A DNA stretch of 64,000 nt from an uncultured Porphyromonadaceae bacterium. Its GTDB lineage: Bacteria > Bacteroidota > Bacteroidia > Bacteroidales > Muribaculaceae. Under the pieces are notes generated by a model. That model was not told the origin of the DNA. It searched no databases and saw only the letters and a program-made list of their open reading frames with translations. Positions 44,658 through 54,523 of the stretch are shown here, piece after piece (the first letter of the stretch is position 1; every line of letters begins with the position of its first letter). Location of the stretch: positions 1 through 64,000 of the forward strand of contig CALEUL010000039.1 of NCBI GenBank assembly GCA_937921035.1, read 5' to 3'. The position numbers and the translations under genes were made by a program.

Positions 44658-44676
44658 GTTTACACTATGTTTACAC
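44658..44676. repeat. Tandem GTTTACAC pair
   Basis: GTTTACAC occurs at 44658-44665 and 44669-44676, with starts 11 bp apart (about one helical turn), which suggests a site for a dimeric DNA-binding protein. The rest of 44542-44767 shows only short, unconvincing reading frames. Confidence 0.4.
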
Positions 44677-44768
44677 CAAAAAAATGGAAATCGCCAATCC
44701 CGGACAAGGTCTTTATATCGAACGCCGGGGCGCATCTGTTATAATATCCCCCCATCTGTAGCAACAGC

Positions 44769-44799
44769 GAGGCCGCGTGTGTGCGCGGCCTCGCTGTCA
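44769..44799. terminator. Hairpin downstream of the epimerase-like gene
   Basis: AGCGAGGCCGCG and CGCGGCCTCGCT form a perfect 12-bp GC-rich stem around a loop of about 6 bases. Neither side has a T-run. It lies just past the 3' end of the minus-strand epimerase-like gene. Confidence 0.65.
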
Positions 44800-44816
44800 T
44801 ATATTGCCTCGGTATT

Positions 44817-45698
44817 TCACACGTTGTCGATGATTATCATATAGGAAGCTTCGAAAGTCTCGCCGGGAGCAAGAGTGCGGACTGCTTCACGTGCGGCGAA
44901 ATCACCGTCAAAGCCTACGGAATCGGCACGGCCATACCACGGCTCTATACAAACAAACGGAGCGTCGAGAGCAGGCGCCCACAAGCCTACATAGGGGCTG
45001 CGGAACAACAGCGTAAGCAAAGGATTGCGTTCCTTGGTGAGCAACGACACGCGGTGCAGACGGTTACCGCCGAAAATCAGTGCGTCCTCGCTGAATGTGT
45101 CTTCCGTAACAGGCAGCATTTGCTCATCGGTAAGCAGTACCTCCTTCATGCGATTGCCTACGCAACCTTTTTCATCTATAATCTGCGCCTCGGCAGCCGC
45201 CACATCGAAATTAAAATATGCATGAACGCTGTCGGCGGCATTGAAATCGGGAAGATTGAATGCCGGATGCGCCCCTATCTGGAACGACATCGGACAACTG
45301 TCGTTATTCTTCACCCTCCACATAACGGTAATATTTTCATTAAGAAGCCGGTATCCGATTTCAAGCGAAAAATCGCGAGGATACTTCTCAAGAGTTTCGG
45401 GAGTTGCCGTCAGGCGGAACCACAGTTCATCCTCGGAAGCGTCCTCTACAGGAACAAACTCCATATCACGGGCAAAACCGTGCTGACCCATAGGATATTC
45501 GCGGCCGTCCATGCGGAAAACACCGTTCCATACAGCCCCTACAATTGGAAAAAGAACAGGCGAACGCCTTTTCCAGAATCGGGGATCTCCCTGCCAGAGG
45601 TATTGAAATCCCGTTACTATATTTTCTATGCTCTGCAGTTCGGCACCATGAGGCGATACCGAAATACGCAGCAGATTATTTGAAAGTGTGTATGCCAT
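44817..45698 (-). CDS. Aldose 1-epimerase family protein (LacX-like)
   Basis: The 293-residue cytoplasmic protein has a galactose-mutarotase-like beta-sandwich: HGAELQSIENIVTGFQYLW, then RRSPVLFPIVGAV, GQHGFARDMEF and FQIGAHPAFNLP, which hold the conserved His and Asp/Glu positions. This is the LacX/YeaD-like branch, which interconverts anomers of hexoses or hexose phosphates. The length is normal. It has its own promoter: minus-strand -7 TATCTTTG at 45739-45746 and TTG at 45767-45769, 20 bp apart. Confidence 0.88.
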   Translation of the reverse strand: MAYTLSNNLLRISVSPHGAELQSIENIVTGFQYLWQGDPRFWKRRSPVLFPIVGAVWNGVFRMDGREYPMGQHGFARDMEFVPVEDASEDELWFRLTATPETLEKYPRDFSLEIGYRLLNENITVMWRVKNNDSCPMSFQIGAHPAFNLPDFNAADSVHAYFNFDVAAAEAQIIDEKGCVGNRMKEVLLTDEQMLPVTEDTFSEDALIFGGNRLHRVSLLTKERNPLLTLLFRSPYVGLWAPALDAPFVCIEPWYGRADSVGFDGDFAAREAVRTLAPGETFEASYMIIIDNV

Positions 45699-45738
45699 AA
45701 TGTGTTTTTATAATTCCGGCCAAACGCGCCGGCAAGCG

Positions 45739-45769
45739 CAAAGATAGCCATTCCGAAGCTAAAGTACAA
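45739..45769 (-). promoter_or_regulatory. Promoter of the epimerase-like gene
   Basis: Minus-strand TTG (45767-45769), a 20-bp spacer and TATCTTTG (45739-45746) match the Bacteroidetes consensus. The divergent TPR-gene promoter lies about 80 bp away. Confidence 0.7.
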
Positions 45770-45850
45770 GAAATACCGTACCGGCAATAGCGCTGACACG
45801 CATTTTTTGTTATCAAGTGCTAATTGTTTGCACCGGACTGATAAAATGAC

Positions 45851-45858
45851 TAACTTTG
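45851..45858 (+). promoter_or_regulatory. Promoter -7 box of the TPR protein gene
   Basis: TAACTTTG, with TTG 20 bp upstream inside TTGTTTGCACC, places the transcript start near 45865. This excludes the earlier in-frame starts and supports the ATG at 45891. Confidence 0.7.
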
Positions 45859-45890
45859 TGGACAATGATGCCAACGCATCCTTATTCCAA

Positions 45891-47948
45891 ATGCATTCAA
45901 TCACATACCGCATATACCGTACAATTGTTTTAGCGCTTGCCTTAGCCTTTGTGCCTGTTGCCGTGGCACAGGTAAACACCGAGCAGGTGATGCGCATAGG
46001 CCAGAACGCCCTCTACTTCGAGGACTACATGCTGTCTATACAGTATTTTAACCAGGCGATACAGGCAAAACCGTATTTAGCTCAGCCATATTTCCTGCGC
46101 GCAATCGCAAAACTCAACCTCGAGGACTACCGGGGCGCCGAAACCGACGCAACCACAGCGCTGAACATCAATCCATTCCTGTCGGATGCCTGGGAAGTGC
46201 GCGGCGTTGCACGACAGAACACAGGCAAACTGCGCCTTGCAATCGACGACTATACCGAGGCCCTTAAACTGCTGCCTCGAAACCGTTCGCTGCTATTCAA
46301 CAAGGCCTTGGCGCTTACTGGGCTTAAAGAGAACGATCTTGCCCGCGAGACATTCGATGAAATTCTGCGCTACTATCCCCGCTATGCAAACGCATATCTT
46401 GGCCGAGCGCGCATAGCACTTGCCGAGGCCGACACCACAGCCGCCCTTGCCGACATCGACAAGGCGCTCGATATCGACAGCAATTCGGTGAACGCATACA
46501 TTATGCGCGCCGACATTGCCATACACAGCGACGGAGACTATGCCAAAGCCCTACCCGATATCGACAAAGCAATCAAATTGCAGCCGCAATCGGCAGGTCT
46601 TTACATTAACCGCGCATTCCTGCGTTACAAGCAGGACAGCTACCGTGGAGCTATGGCAGACTACGACTATGCGCTCACACTGGAGCCTTACAACATGGCG
46701 GCTCTTTTCAACCGCGGTCTGCTGCTACTCGAAGTGAATGCCAACGACCGCGCTCTGGACGACTTCAACCGCGTGTTAGAGCTGGAACCGGACGATGTGC
46801 GCGCACTCTACAACCGTGCCATTGTACACAGCAACAAGGGAAACATCAATGAGGCTATAGCCGATATTACACGCGTTGCCGAAGCTTATCCGGAGCTTCC
46901 CACTCCATATTATATGCGCGGCAACCTGTACCGCCGTCAGGGAAAACTTGCGAAAGCCGAGGCCGACTACAAAAAAGGCGACAAGCTCACCAAAGCACTA
47001 CCCCGCGCGGCCGAACAGGAAAAAGAACTTGCCGGAACCATCACCGCAGAGACGAGCGACAGGGAACCGGATGCAAACGAAGCGAAAAACAGCAACGACA
47101 AAGAAGTTGACGCCGCCACTTCGCGCCGTTTCGCATCGCTTATTACCGTGGACGACAACGCCGATTTCCGTCAGGAATACAACAACAGCGCCATACGAGG
47201 ACGCATACAGGACAAGAACATAAGCATCGAGATTGAACCGCCGATGCTGCTCTCGTTCTACTCCTCGCCAACAGAACTGCGAAGCAACACATATTATATA
47301 CGTGAAGTGGACGACCTCAATGCAACGCGTTCGCTGCGTTTTGTGCTTGTCGTTACAAACCGAGTGCCGGCAATCGACGAAACAACTGCCGGACGACACT
47401 TCCAGTCGGTGGAATACTACAATTCTTTCCTGGCCTCACATACTCCGCGCCCGGTGGACTACATTGGACGCGCACTCGATTTTATCACCGTACGCGACTA
47501 CACCAACGCCCAGAAAGACGCCACTCGCGCAATTGAGCTTGCTCCGGACCTTGCGTTAGGATATATGGTGCGCGCACAGGCCACATACGGTCGCTATCAG
47601 CTCGACGAAACCGACGCGAAAGATGCTCTTACGCGCAATGCCGTGCAGCGAAAACTGCTGGACGACATACTTGCCGACTACGATAAAATACTACAGTTAT
47701 CTCCTTCATCTGCAGTGATGTGGTACAACAAAGGAAACATGCTGTTCGAGAAAGAGGACTACGACGAGGCAAGCCGATGCTATACTCGCGCTATTGAACT
47801 GAAACCCGATTTCGGCGAGGCATACTACAACCGCGGGTACATTATGCTTAAAGAAGGACGACGATCCGAAGGTATCGCAGATCTCAGCAAAGCCGGAGAA
47901 CTAGGAATTGTACCGGCCTACAACCTTATAAAACGCATATCTCAATAG
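45891..47948 (+). CDS. Exported tetratricopeptide-repeat protein
   Basis: From MHSITYRIYRTIVLALALAF the protein has 685 residues with a signal peptide ending near VAVAQ. About nine or ten TPR units fill residues 28-375 (for example AYLGRARIALAEADTTAALADIDKAL). A Lys/Glu-rich linker (about 375-430) and a beta-like region with NTYYIREVDDLNAT follow, and three more TPRs lie at about 520-680. It is probably a periplasmic scaffold for protein-protein contacts. Specific partners are unknown. Confidence 0.85.
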   Translation: MHSITYRIYRTIVLALALAFVPVAVAQVNTEQVMRIGQNALYFEDYMLSIQYFNQAIQAKPYLAQPYFLRAIAKLNLEDYRGAETDATTALNINPFLSDAWEVRGVARQNTGKLRLAIDDYTEALKLLPRNRSLLFNKALALTGLKENDLARETFDEILRYYPRYANAYLGRARIALAEADTTAALADIDKALDIDSNSVNAYIMRADIAIHSDGDYAKALPDIDKAIKLQPQSAGLYINRAFLRYKQDSYRGAMADYDYALTLEPYNMAALFNRGLLLLEVNANDRALDDFNRVLELEPDDVRALYNRAIVHSNKGNINEAIADITRVAEAYPELPTPYYMRGNLYRRQGKLAKAEADYKKGDKLTKALPRAAEQEKELAGTITAETSDREPDANEAKNSNDKEVDAATSRRFASLITVDDNADFRQEYNNSAIRGRIQDKNISIEIEPPMLLSFYSSPTELRSNTYYIREVDDLNATRSLRFVLVVTNRVPAIDETTAGRHFQSVEYYNSFLASHTPRPVDYIGRALDFITVRDYTNAQKDATRAIELAPDLALGYMVRAQATYGRYQLDETDAKDALTRNAVQRKLLDDILADYDKILQLSPSSAVMWYNKGNMLFEKEDYDEASRCYTRAIELKPDFGEAYYNRGYIMLKEGRRSEGIADLSKAGELGIVPAYNLIKRISQ

Positions 47949-47962
47949 TTTTTAGGCCTTAA

Positions 47963-47994
47963 TTTGCATAAGTTTAGCAAAACACCTAATTTTG
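47963..47994 (+). promoter_or_regulatory. Promoter of the S8 protease / LRR gene pair
   Basis: TTTG (47963-47966), 20 bp, and TAATTTTG (47987-47994) form a strong promoter. The leader is about 175 bases and contains the hairpin TGTATTGAC (48083-48091) / GTCAATACA (48105-48113). Confidence 0.7.
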
Positions 47995-48177
47995 CAAGCC
48001 GAAAAGCATCAATTCCGGAGATGTTGCAGGAACGTGCCTGTTGCGCGTAAACCTCAGACTTACCGATTCAAGATGAAACACATGTATTGACTTGCCAAAA
48101 GCTTGTCAATACATACAATAATTATCATTCTTACATTTTCACGATACATTACAGCCTCATAATTTTTGAAGAAGCTA

Positions 48178-50466
48178 ATGAAAAAAACAGTACTTATTCT
48201 TGCAGCCGCAACGGCAGTATGCGCAATGGCACAGAATCCGCTCGATCTCCAGAGCCGTGCGGACCTAAGAGCTTCAAAAGCGTCATTCACCACCGGTACA
48301 GATGCATTTGACACGGGCGCCAAGCTGAGGCGCACTCCTTCCGCCAGCCCGTCCACTCTATTCGCTTTTGTAAAAATCGACGCCGGCACCGACCTCGGAG
48401 CCCTCGAAGCAAAAGGCTTGGTTATAGACCGACGCGCCGGAAACATTCTTCTTGCACAGGTTCCGGAAACCCTGTTGGACGAGCTTTGCGCTACAGAAGG
48501 AGTACGTCGCGTACAGCTGTCGCGCAATCTGTCCCCCAAGCTCGACAAAGCCCGCGCAAGCATTGGCATCGACAAAATACACAGCGGACTCGACCTGCCG
48601 CAGGCATACACCGGCAAGGGCGTGATTGCCGGTATTGTGGACGCAGGCATGGATCCGAACCACATCAACTTCAAAGACGCCGACGGAAAGAGCCGCATCC
48701 GGCATTTTACATATATCCGCCTCAACGAAGCCGGCACCACTCCCCTCACATCATCCTACACTCCTGAGCAGCTGCCCATGTTCAGTACCGACGACAACAC
48801 CACATACCACGGCACACACACAATGGGTATCATGGCCGGCGGCCACCGGGGCACAGCTTCTGTCGCCGGACCGTCGGAACTTATAGGAGGCACTGTAATA
48901 AAAGATACCGACAATCCATACTACGGCGCCGCATACGACGCCGAAATCGCCGCATCATGCGGTCTGCTCCAGGATTATTTCATTGCCCAGGGCGTATCCG
49001 GCATTCTCGACTATGCCTACGAACAGCAGAAGCCTTGTGTAATAAACCTGTCGCTGGGAAGCAATCTCGGTCCTCACGACGGCAAGGGAATGATGTCGCA
49101 ATATCTGCAGGCCGAGGCTGAGCTAAACGGTGCCATTTTCTGCATCTCCGCCGGCAACGAAGGAGATATAGCAATTGCTCAGCACAAAACATTCACCGAG
49201 GACGATACTGAATTCAAGACATTCATAAAACCCTACGTCTACGGCCCCGCCGACCGCAACATCCGCTACGGTTCGCTGCATATCTATTCCGACGACGAAA
49301 CCGAATTCGACGTCCGCGCTGTGGTTTACAACAGCAATCGCCACCGTGTTACCGTCAATGTGCCTATCAAAGGCAACACCGACGGACAGGCTATATATTA
49401 TGTAAGCAACAGCGATTACGCCACCGGTGAAAACGATGTGGTGAATGCCAATTTTGCGAAAGCTTTCGACGGTTACGTGGGTTTAGGCTCCATGATAGAC
49501 GCTGACAGCGGTCGTTTCTACGCTCTTATCGACTTCATGACATTCGACAACCAGACCACCAATGCCGACGGCTCATACCTCCTCGGATTTATTGTAAACG
49601 GTAAGCCCGGCCAGCGTATCGACGTTTTCCTCGACGGAACATATACCGAATTCAACGGTTACGGAGAAGACGGCTGGGCCGACGGTCTATACGACGGATC
49701 CATCAGCGACCTCGCTACTACAAAGAGTGCGCTGATTGTTGGCTCTTACGACACACGCGACGCATGGCACTCGCTCGACGGCGGCATATACGGCTATAAC
49801 GGCGTGTTCGAACCGGGTACAATCAGCGAATTCTCGTCATTCGGCGAAACCGTCGACGGCCGCAGACTACCGCATATCTGCGCTCCTGGTGCCACCATTG
49901 TGTCGAGCACAAGCACACCGTTTATCAGCGAGCCTTCCAACGGTATCACCGATGCTTATCTGCAGGCAATGGTGAAAAACGGAACAAGCACCGATGCCTG
50001 GGAACAGATGGCGGGTACTTCTATGGCTTCGCCACTCGTGGCTGGTTCTATTGCGCTGTGGCTTGAAGCCGATCCATCCCTGACAATCGCCGACATAATG
50101 GACATTGCCGCAAAAACCGCCGTTGTCGACAATCAGGTGGAGACTACCGGATGTCCCCTGCAATGGGGTGCCGGCAAGTTCAATGCCTACGAAGGCCTGA
50201 AAGAAGTACTGCGCCGAAGCTCCGGCGTAAATGACATTGCCGCCGAAACAAAGAATCCTCTCGTTACTGCTACGGGCGACCGTCGTTTCAAAGTTGCCGT
50301 GCCCGGAGCAGCTTCTGTCCATGCTTCCGTGTTCGACATGGCCGGCAGGTGCATCGCATCGTCCAGCTCCGACGCCGACGAGCTCTGCATAGATCTCTCG
50401 GCGGCAGCTCCTGGCGTATATATCGTAAGCGCCAACGGTAGCGCAATCCGCATTCTTGTAAAGTAA
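48178..50466 (+). CDS. Subtilisin-like S8 serine protease with T9SS sorting tail
   Basis: From MKKTVLILAAATAVCAMAQ the protein has 762 residues. The S8 triad is complete: Asp155 in GIVDAGMDPNH, His211 in YHGTHTMG, and Ser615 in GTSMASP. Residues 20-135 look like a propeptide, and an insertion of about 250 residues with a beta domain lies between His and Ser. The final 70 residues (VHASVFDMAGRCIA to VYIVSANGSAIRILVK) form a T9SS type A sorting tail, so it is probably secreted or surface-attached. An in-frame TTG at 48166 is a poorer start. The LRR gene begins 19 bp downstream. Confidence 0.92.
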   Translation: MKKTVLILAAATAVCAMAQNPLDLQSRADLRASKASFTTGTDAFDTGAKLRRTPSASPSTLFAFVKIDAGTDLGALEAKGLVIDRRAGNILLAQVPETLLDELCATEGVRRVQLSRNLSPKLDKARASIGIDKIHSGLDLPQAYTGKGVIAGIVDAGMDPNHINFKDADGKSRIRHFTYIRLNEAGTTPLTSSYTPEQLPMFSTDDNTTYHGTHTMGIMAGGHRGTASVAGPSELIGGTVIKDTDNPYYGAAYDAEIAASCGLLQDYFIAQGVSGILDYAYEQQKPCVINLSLGSNLGPHDGKGMMSQYLQAEAELNGAIFCISAGNEGDIAIAQHKTFTEDDTEFKTFIKPYVYGPADRNIRYGSLHIYSDDETEFDVRAVVYNSNRHRVTVNVPIKGNTDGQAIYYVSNSDYATGENDVVNANFAKAFDGYVGLGSMIDADSGRFYALIDFMTFDNQTTNADGSYLLGFIVNGKPGQRIDVFLDGTYTEFNGYGEDGWADGLYDGSISDLATTKSALIVGSYDTRDAWHSLDGGIYGYNGVFEPGTISEFSSFGETVDGRRLPHICAPGATIVSSTSTPFISEPSNGITDAYLQAMVKNGTSTDAWEQMAGTSMASPLVAGSIALWLEADPSLTIADIMDIAAKTAVVDNQVETTGCPLQWGAGKFNAYEGLKEVLRRSSGVNDIAAETKNPLVTATGDRRFKVAVPGAASVHASVFDMAGRCIASSSSDADELCIDLSAAAPGVYIVSANGSAIRILVK

Positions 50467-50485
50467 CAATATTACAATCACATAG

Positions 50486-53400
50486 ATGAAAAAGATTATC
50501 AAAAGCGCTCTGGCGGCAGCAGTCGGTGCAATCGCAACGTTCACTGCCTCTGCCGAAGAACCGATTATCACATTCCACACTTCCCTCTATCAGAATCAGG
50601 GACCACTAAACAGCATGTCGTTCAACATCGGCGGTACCGGTGGCGGCTATATAGACGTAGACTTCGGTTTCGGCACCGAGGAATACGAACTCGAAGAAGC
50701 CGTTTTCGATTCAACAACCTCCTCCATAAATGCCACAACTATATCAGGTACTGTGAGCAAGGATGGCATAGTCCGTATCTACGGCGACGCTTCGGCTATA
50801 GACTATCTGAACCTGAACGGATGCTATATCAGTTCGGTGGAAATGCCGAAGCTCACAAACCTGCAGATTCTTGACTTGAGCCACAACGAACTAACCGGGC
50901 TCGACCTTTCGGCATACAACAAACTGGAAGCAATCTACCTGTCCGACAATCCTTACTCCGAAGCCTCTCCTCTTAAAATTGGAGGAAACAAGCCAAACCT
51001 TACAATTCTCGAGATTGGACAGTCATACTGGCTCGACCAGAGCTTCAACCTGTCCGACTATCCGTCGATCATATCCTTCGACGCTTACGCTGCCTACGAT
51101 CTGCGAAAAGTAGACCCCACGGGATGCCCGAACCTTATGCAGCTTACCCTCGACCTTACAGACGTTGAGACTCTGGATGTTTCCAAAAATCCGGAACTGG
51201 TAATACTTAACATTTCCGACTGCAAGATTACCGACATAGACATCAGCCACAACACAAAACTACAGCAGTTCTACTGCGTGCGCGGATCCCAGAAATACGA
51301 CTCCTACAAAATCAAGAGCCTCGATCTCAGCCACAACCCCGAACTGTACTATCTCTTTGCCGGATACAACGCTTTGAAAGACCTCGATATCAGCAAAAAC
51401 CCCAAGCTGTTCGAACTTTCTGTGCCCTGGAACGAACTTACCACGCTTGATATCAGCAACAACAAAAACCTGTATAACGTTATCATCCGCAACAACTACT
51501 TCTCTTTCGCCACTCTGCCCGTAAATCCCGGCGACTGGGGCGAATACGACTACCAGCAGCGGCCAACACCTGTCAACAGAAGCTACAAGACTGGCGATGT
51601 TCTCGATTTTTCCGCCACCATGCTTCGCGAAGGCACTGAAACCGTTGCATCGATGTACAAAGTGAACGAAGAAGACTATTCTTCGCCAATACCATTGGAC
51701 AACAGCAACTTTAAATTCGAAAACGGCAAGATTACACTGCTCACCGAACTCTCCGACAGTGTTTTCATCCGATTCGACAACTCACAGTTCTCGCAATACC
51801 CCATCAGCACAACCAACTTTGTTGTAAAGAGCGAGAGCGAATACGGCCAGCCCGCAAACGCCGTCACATTCCTGCCTGCTGCCGACGAAGGCCAGGAGAT
51901 TTCCTTCGTCATTGGCATGAACGGAGCATCGACCGAGAACCCGAAGTCCTTCTATGTTGATTTTGGCGACGGAAAGCCCGTAGAAATGACCGCTGCCGGC
52001 ACAACTGTCGCCGCCGGCACAACTGTCTGTGGCAACCGCAACGGAAACGGTTACATGCATATCTATGTTCCCGAGAACAATGACATAACCGCCCTCTCAA
52101 TCAACGGCATGGAACTGTTCGGAATCCAGTTCGGTCTGGCAGCACGCAGTTTGCAGGAACTCACATTAATAAATACAGGACTGTACGAACTCGACCTTAC
52201 CGAACTGCTGCAACTGCGTCGCCTCGAACTTCGCAAGAACCACCTGCGCACCCTCGACATCTCCGGCAAAAACTACCTGTTTGCCAAACACAACCTCACC
52301 GACCTTATTGTGCCGTCAAACGAAATCGAGACTCTTGTTATCGAAGACTCCGAATCGCTGCTTAACCTCGACGCGTCATCCAACGCACTCTCCGAGCTCG
52401 ATCTGGTTTCTGCTAAGCAACTTGTAAGTCTGAATATGAGCAACAACAAATTAACCTCTGTCGACTTCTCCAAGTGTGCCGCACTCAAAAACGTCAATGT
52501 GGCCGTAAACAGCATTGCTCAGTTAGTTATGCCAAACGAATCAGTGCTTCACGATTTCGATATCCACAACAACGCCATGACATTCGCCACCCTGCCATTG
52601 CCATCGGCTTTTACAGGCAAATACACCTACAACAACCAGAAGCCGCTCCGCATCTCCGAGAAAGGACCGGGTGTCGACCTGTCCGAACAATATCTGGACC
52701 TCGACGGCAACTTCACTAAATTCGAATGGTACAAGGCCGACGGCACAAAACTGACCGACGGTACCGACTACACCGAATCCGAAGGCAAAACACGTTTCCT
52801 CGACAGCTCTCTCGGTAAAGTATACTGCATGATAAGCAATCCCACACTGCCTGCGCTCACACTAAGAACATCGCAGATTTTAGTAGCCGAAATGCCCGAT
52901 CTGGTAACAGTATCTTTCACCACTCCTGTCGGAGGTGAATCCGTAAGCCTGTCTCTTGCTGCCGAAAAGCCGACATCGGTATTCATCGACTGGAAAGGCG
53001 ACGGCGTAGACCTTACAAACTACGAACTCGGCACAACATACCGTCTGTTCGACGCCATTACTACTGAAGGCGCAAACGTAAAAGTTTACACCTACGGCGA
53101 CGAAGCTCCAATATCGGTATTCAGCATCACCGGTGCCACAATGAAAAACCTCGACGTCAGCGGCCTCACTTCCGCAGGAAACATCACCGTAAGCAATGCC
53201 TCCATCGACAATATCGTCCTTCCGCAAGGAGGTATGCTGAAAGAATTGAATCTTTCGGACAACAAACTGAGCAGCATCGACTTTAGCAAACAGCCTAATA
53301 TCACTTCTCTGTCGCTCGCACACAACAGCTTTACAGGTAAAATTGACTTTTCAAACTTAAAAGCGCTGCAACTTCTGAGCATCGGCGACAACGCAATATC

Positions 53401-54142
53401 GGAAATTGTATTGGACAACCCAGTGCTATGGTTCCTCGACCTCGCTCAGAACGAGCTCTCGGAAATCGACCTCTCAAAAGTTCCGAACCTTGAACAGCTC
53501 TCGCTGGCCGCCAACAAGTTCAGCAATGTGGACGTTGAAAACCTGAGTGGCCTCAAAGCCCTTGTACTCGACCAGAACAAATTCACGTTCACAACTCTGC
53601 CCCCTGTAAAAGATCAGTACATAATATATACATACGGCAATCAGGAACGCATAAACGGTGTTGTAGACGGTCTCACTGTCGACCTTAGCTCACAGGCAAT
53701 GGTAGGAACCACGCCCACAACATATTCCTGGTTCATCGACGACCCCGTACTCGACGAAGAAGGTAACTGGACAGGCGAACAGCTCGTTGCCGACGAGGAA
53801 TATACCGTAAATAACGGTGTTACTACTTTCGTTCAAGCGCTCGACCGCCTTGTGTGCCTCATGCTCAACGCCGAATTCAAAGACCTTGCCCTGATGTCGA
53901 ACATGATAGACCTCAGTACAGGCTCTATCGAAGGCACAGACTCCGGATATACCGTAGACGTTAAAGTTATCGGCTCCTCGATAATCGTCGATGCACGGAA
54001 TACAATCGCACGCGTCTACCGCACCGACGGAACCATTGCCGCAGCCGTGCAGGTGAACGGAACATGCAATCTCGGAGAATTCACCACGGGCGTTTATATT
54101 GTAACCGTTGGCAACAAAGCCTTCAAGGTTGCCGTTAGATAA
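50486..54142 (+). CDS. Secreted leucine-rich-repeat protein with T9SS tail
   Basis: The 1218-residue protein has a signal peptide (MKKIIKSALAAAVGAIATFTASA). Three groups of leucine-rich repeats lie at about 115-330, 530-700 and 900-1040, with units such as LTNLQILDLSHNELTGLDLS. They are separated by beta-sandwich-like inserts (NVTV-free, with TYSWF or FEWYKADG motifs of Ig-like type). The end (about 1150-1218; IARVYRTDGTIAAAVQVNG to GVYIVTVGNKAFKVAVR) is a T9SS sorting domain. It probably binds proteins or glycans at the cell surface. It shares a transcript with the S8 protease. Confidence 0.88.
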   Translation: MKKIIKSALAAAVGAIATFTASAEEPIITFHTSLYQNQGPLNSMSFNIGGTGGGYIDVDFGFGTEEYELEEAVFDSTTSSINATTISGTVSKDGIVRIYGDASAIDYLNLNGCYISSVEMPKLTNLQILDLSHNELTGLDLSAYNKLEAIYLSDNPYSEASPLKIGGNKPNLTILEIGQSYWLDQSFNLSDYPSIISFDAYAAYDLRKVDPTGCPNLMQLTLDLTDVETLDVSKNPELVILNISDCKITDIDISHNTKLQQFYCVRGSQKYDSYKIKSLDLSHNPELYYLFAGYNALKDLDISKNPKLFELSVPWNELTTLDISNNKNLYNVIIRNNYFSFATLPVNPGDWGEYDYQQRPTPVNRSYKTGDVLDFSATMLREGTETVASMYKVNEEDYSSPIPLDNSNFKFENGKITLLTELSDSVFIRFDNSQFSQYPISTTNFVVKSESEYGQPANAVTFLPAADEGQEISFVIGMNGASTENPKSFYVDFGDGKPVEMTAAGTTVAAGTTVCGNRNGNGYMHIYVPENNDITALSINGMELFGIQFGLAARSLQELTLINTGLYELDLTELLQLRRLELRKNHLRTLDISGKNYLFAKHNLTDLIVPSNEIETLVIEDSESLLNLDASSNALSELDLVSAKQLVSLNMSNNKLTSVDFSKCAALKNVNVAVNSIAQLVMPNESVLHDFDIHNNAMTFATLPLPSAFTGKYTYNNQKPLRISEKGPGVDLSEQYLDLDGNFTKFEWYKADGTKLTDGTDYTESEGKTRFLDSSLGKVYCMISNPTLPALTLRTSQILVAEMPDLVTVSFTTPVGGESVSLSLAAEKPTSVFIDWKGDGVDLTNYELGTTYRLFDAITTEGANVKVYTYGDEAPISVFSITGATMKNLDVSGLTSAGNITVSNASIDNIVLPQGGMLKELNLSDNKLSSIDFSKQPNITSLSLAHNSFTGKIDFSNLKALQLLSIGDNAISEIVLDNPVLWFLDLAQNELSEIDLSKVPNLEQLSLAANKFSNVDVENLSGLKALVLDQNKFTFTTLPPVKDQYIIYTYGNQERINGVVDGLTVDLSSQAMVGTTPTTYSWFIDDPVLDEEGNWTGEQLVADEEYTVNNGVTTFVQALDRLVCLMLNAEFKDLALMSNMIDLSTGSIEGTDSGYTVDVKVIGSSIIVDARNTIARVYRTDGTIAAAVQVNGTCNLGEFTTGVYIVTVGNKAFKVAVR

Positions 54143-54163
54143 CTCTATCCCTATTATAATATG

Positions 54164-54188
54164 TGGGGGCGACATACGTCGCCCCCCA
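54164..54188 (+). terminator. Terminator after the LRR gene
   Basis: TGGGGGCGAC (54164-54173) and GTCGCCCCCCA (54178-54188) form a GC-rich stem with an ATAC loop, followed by TTTCTTTC. Confidence 0.85.
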
Positions 54189-54286
54189 TTTCTTTCATTC
54201 GAAGGTTCTTCAAACACTCATAAAAAATACTAATTATGGGCCTGTCGTTTTTCTGTGCGAAAAAATTTTTTAAAAAATGCTCATAA

Positions 54287-54321
54287 TTTTGTTATAATTT
54301 GAAAAATTAATCGTAATTTAG
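54287..54321 (+). promoter_or_regulatory. Probable promoter and long leader of the SusCD operon
   Basis: TTTTG (54287-54291) and TAATTTAG (54314-54321) are 22 bp apart, an imperfect match to the consensus. The transcript would carry a leader of about 195 bases before the susC-type ATG at 54524. The AT-rich palindrome AAAAAATTTTTT near 54260-54275 lies upstream. I see no gene in 54189-54523. Confidence 0.45.
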
Positions 54322-54523
54322 CGCCATAAATAGCAGAAGAAATGTCATACCCTTATAAACTTTTATTAATAACCTGAGTAATAGAACCATTCGACAACGA
54401 TTATTGTGTAAGGGACATCCCGCACAAGTCTATAAAACCTGAAACAAGCAGGCGTTGATCACTTATCCCGCACCGAACAATGAAAAAACACCATATCTTA
54501 AACCAAATCTAAACACCCCAATA

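Noticed and set aside
44562..44744. A 60-codon plus-strand frame (and a 25-codon inner one beginning MFTPKKWK) downstream of the orphan promoter
   Set aside because: No ribosome-binding context, no signal peptide or motif, and the tandem GTTTACAC lies inside; a small peptide cannot be excluded but is not supported.
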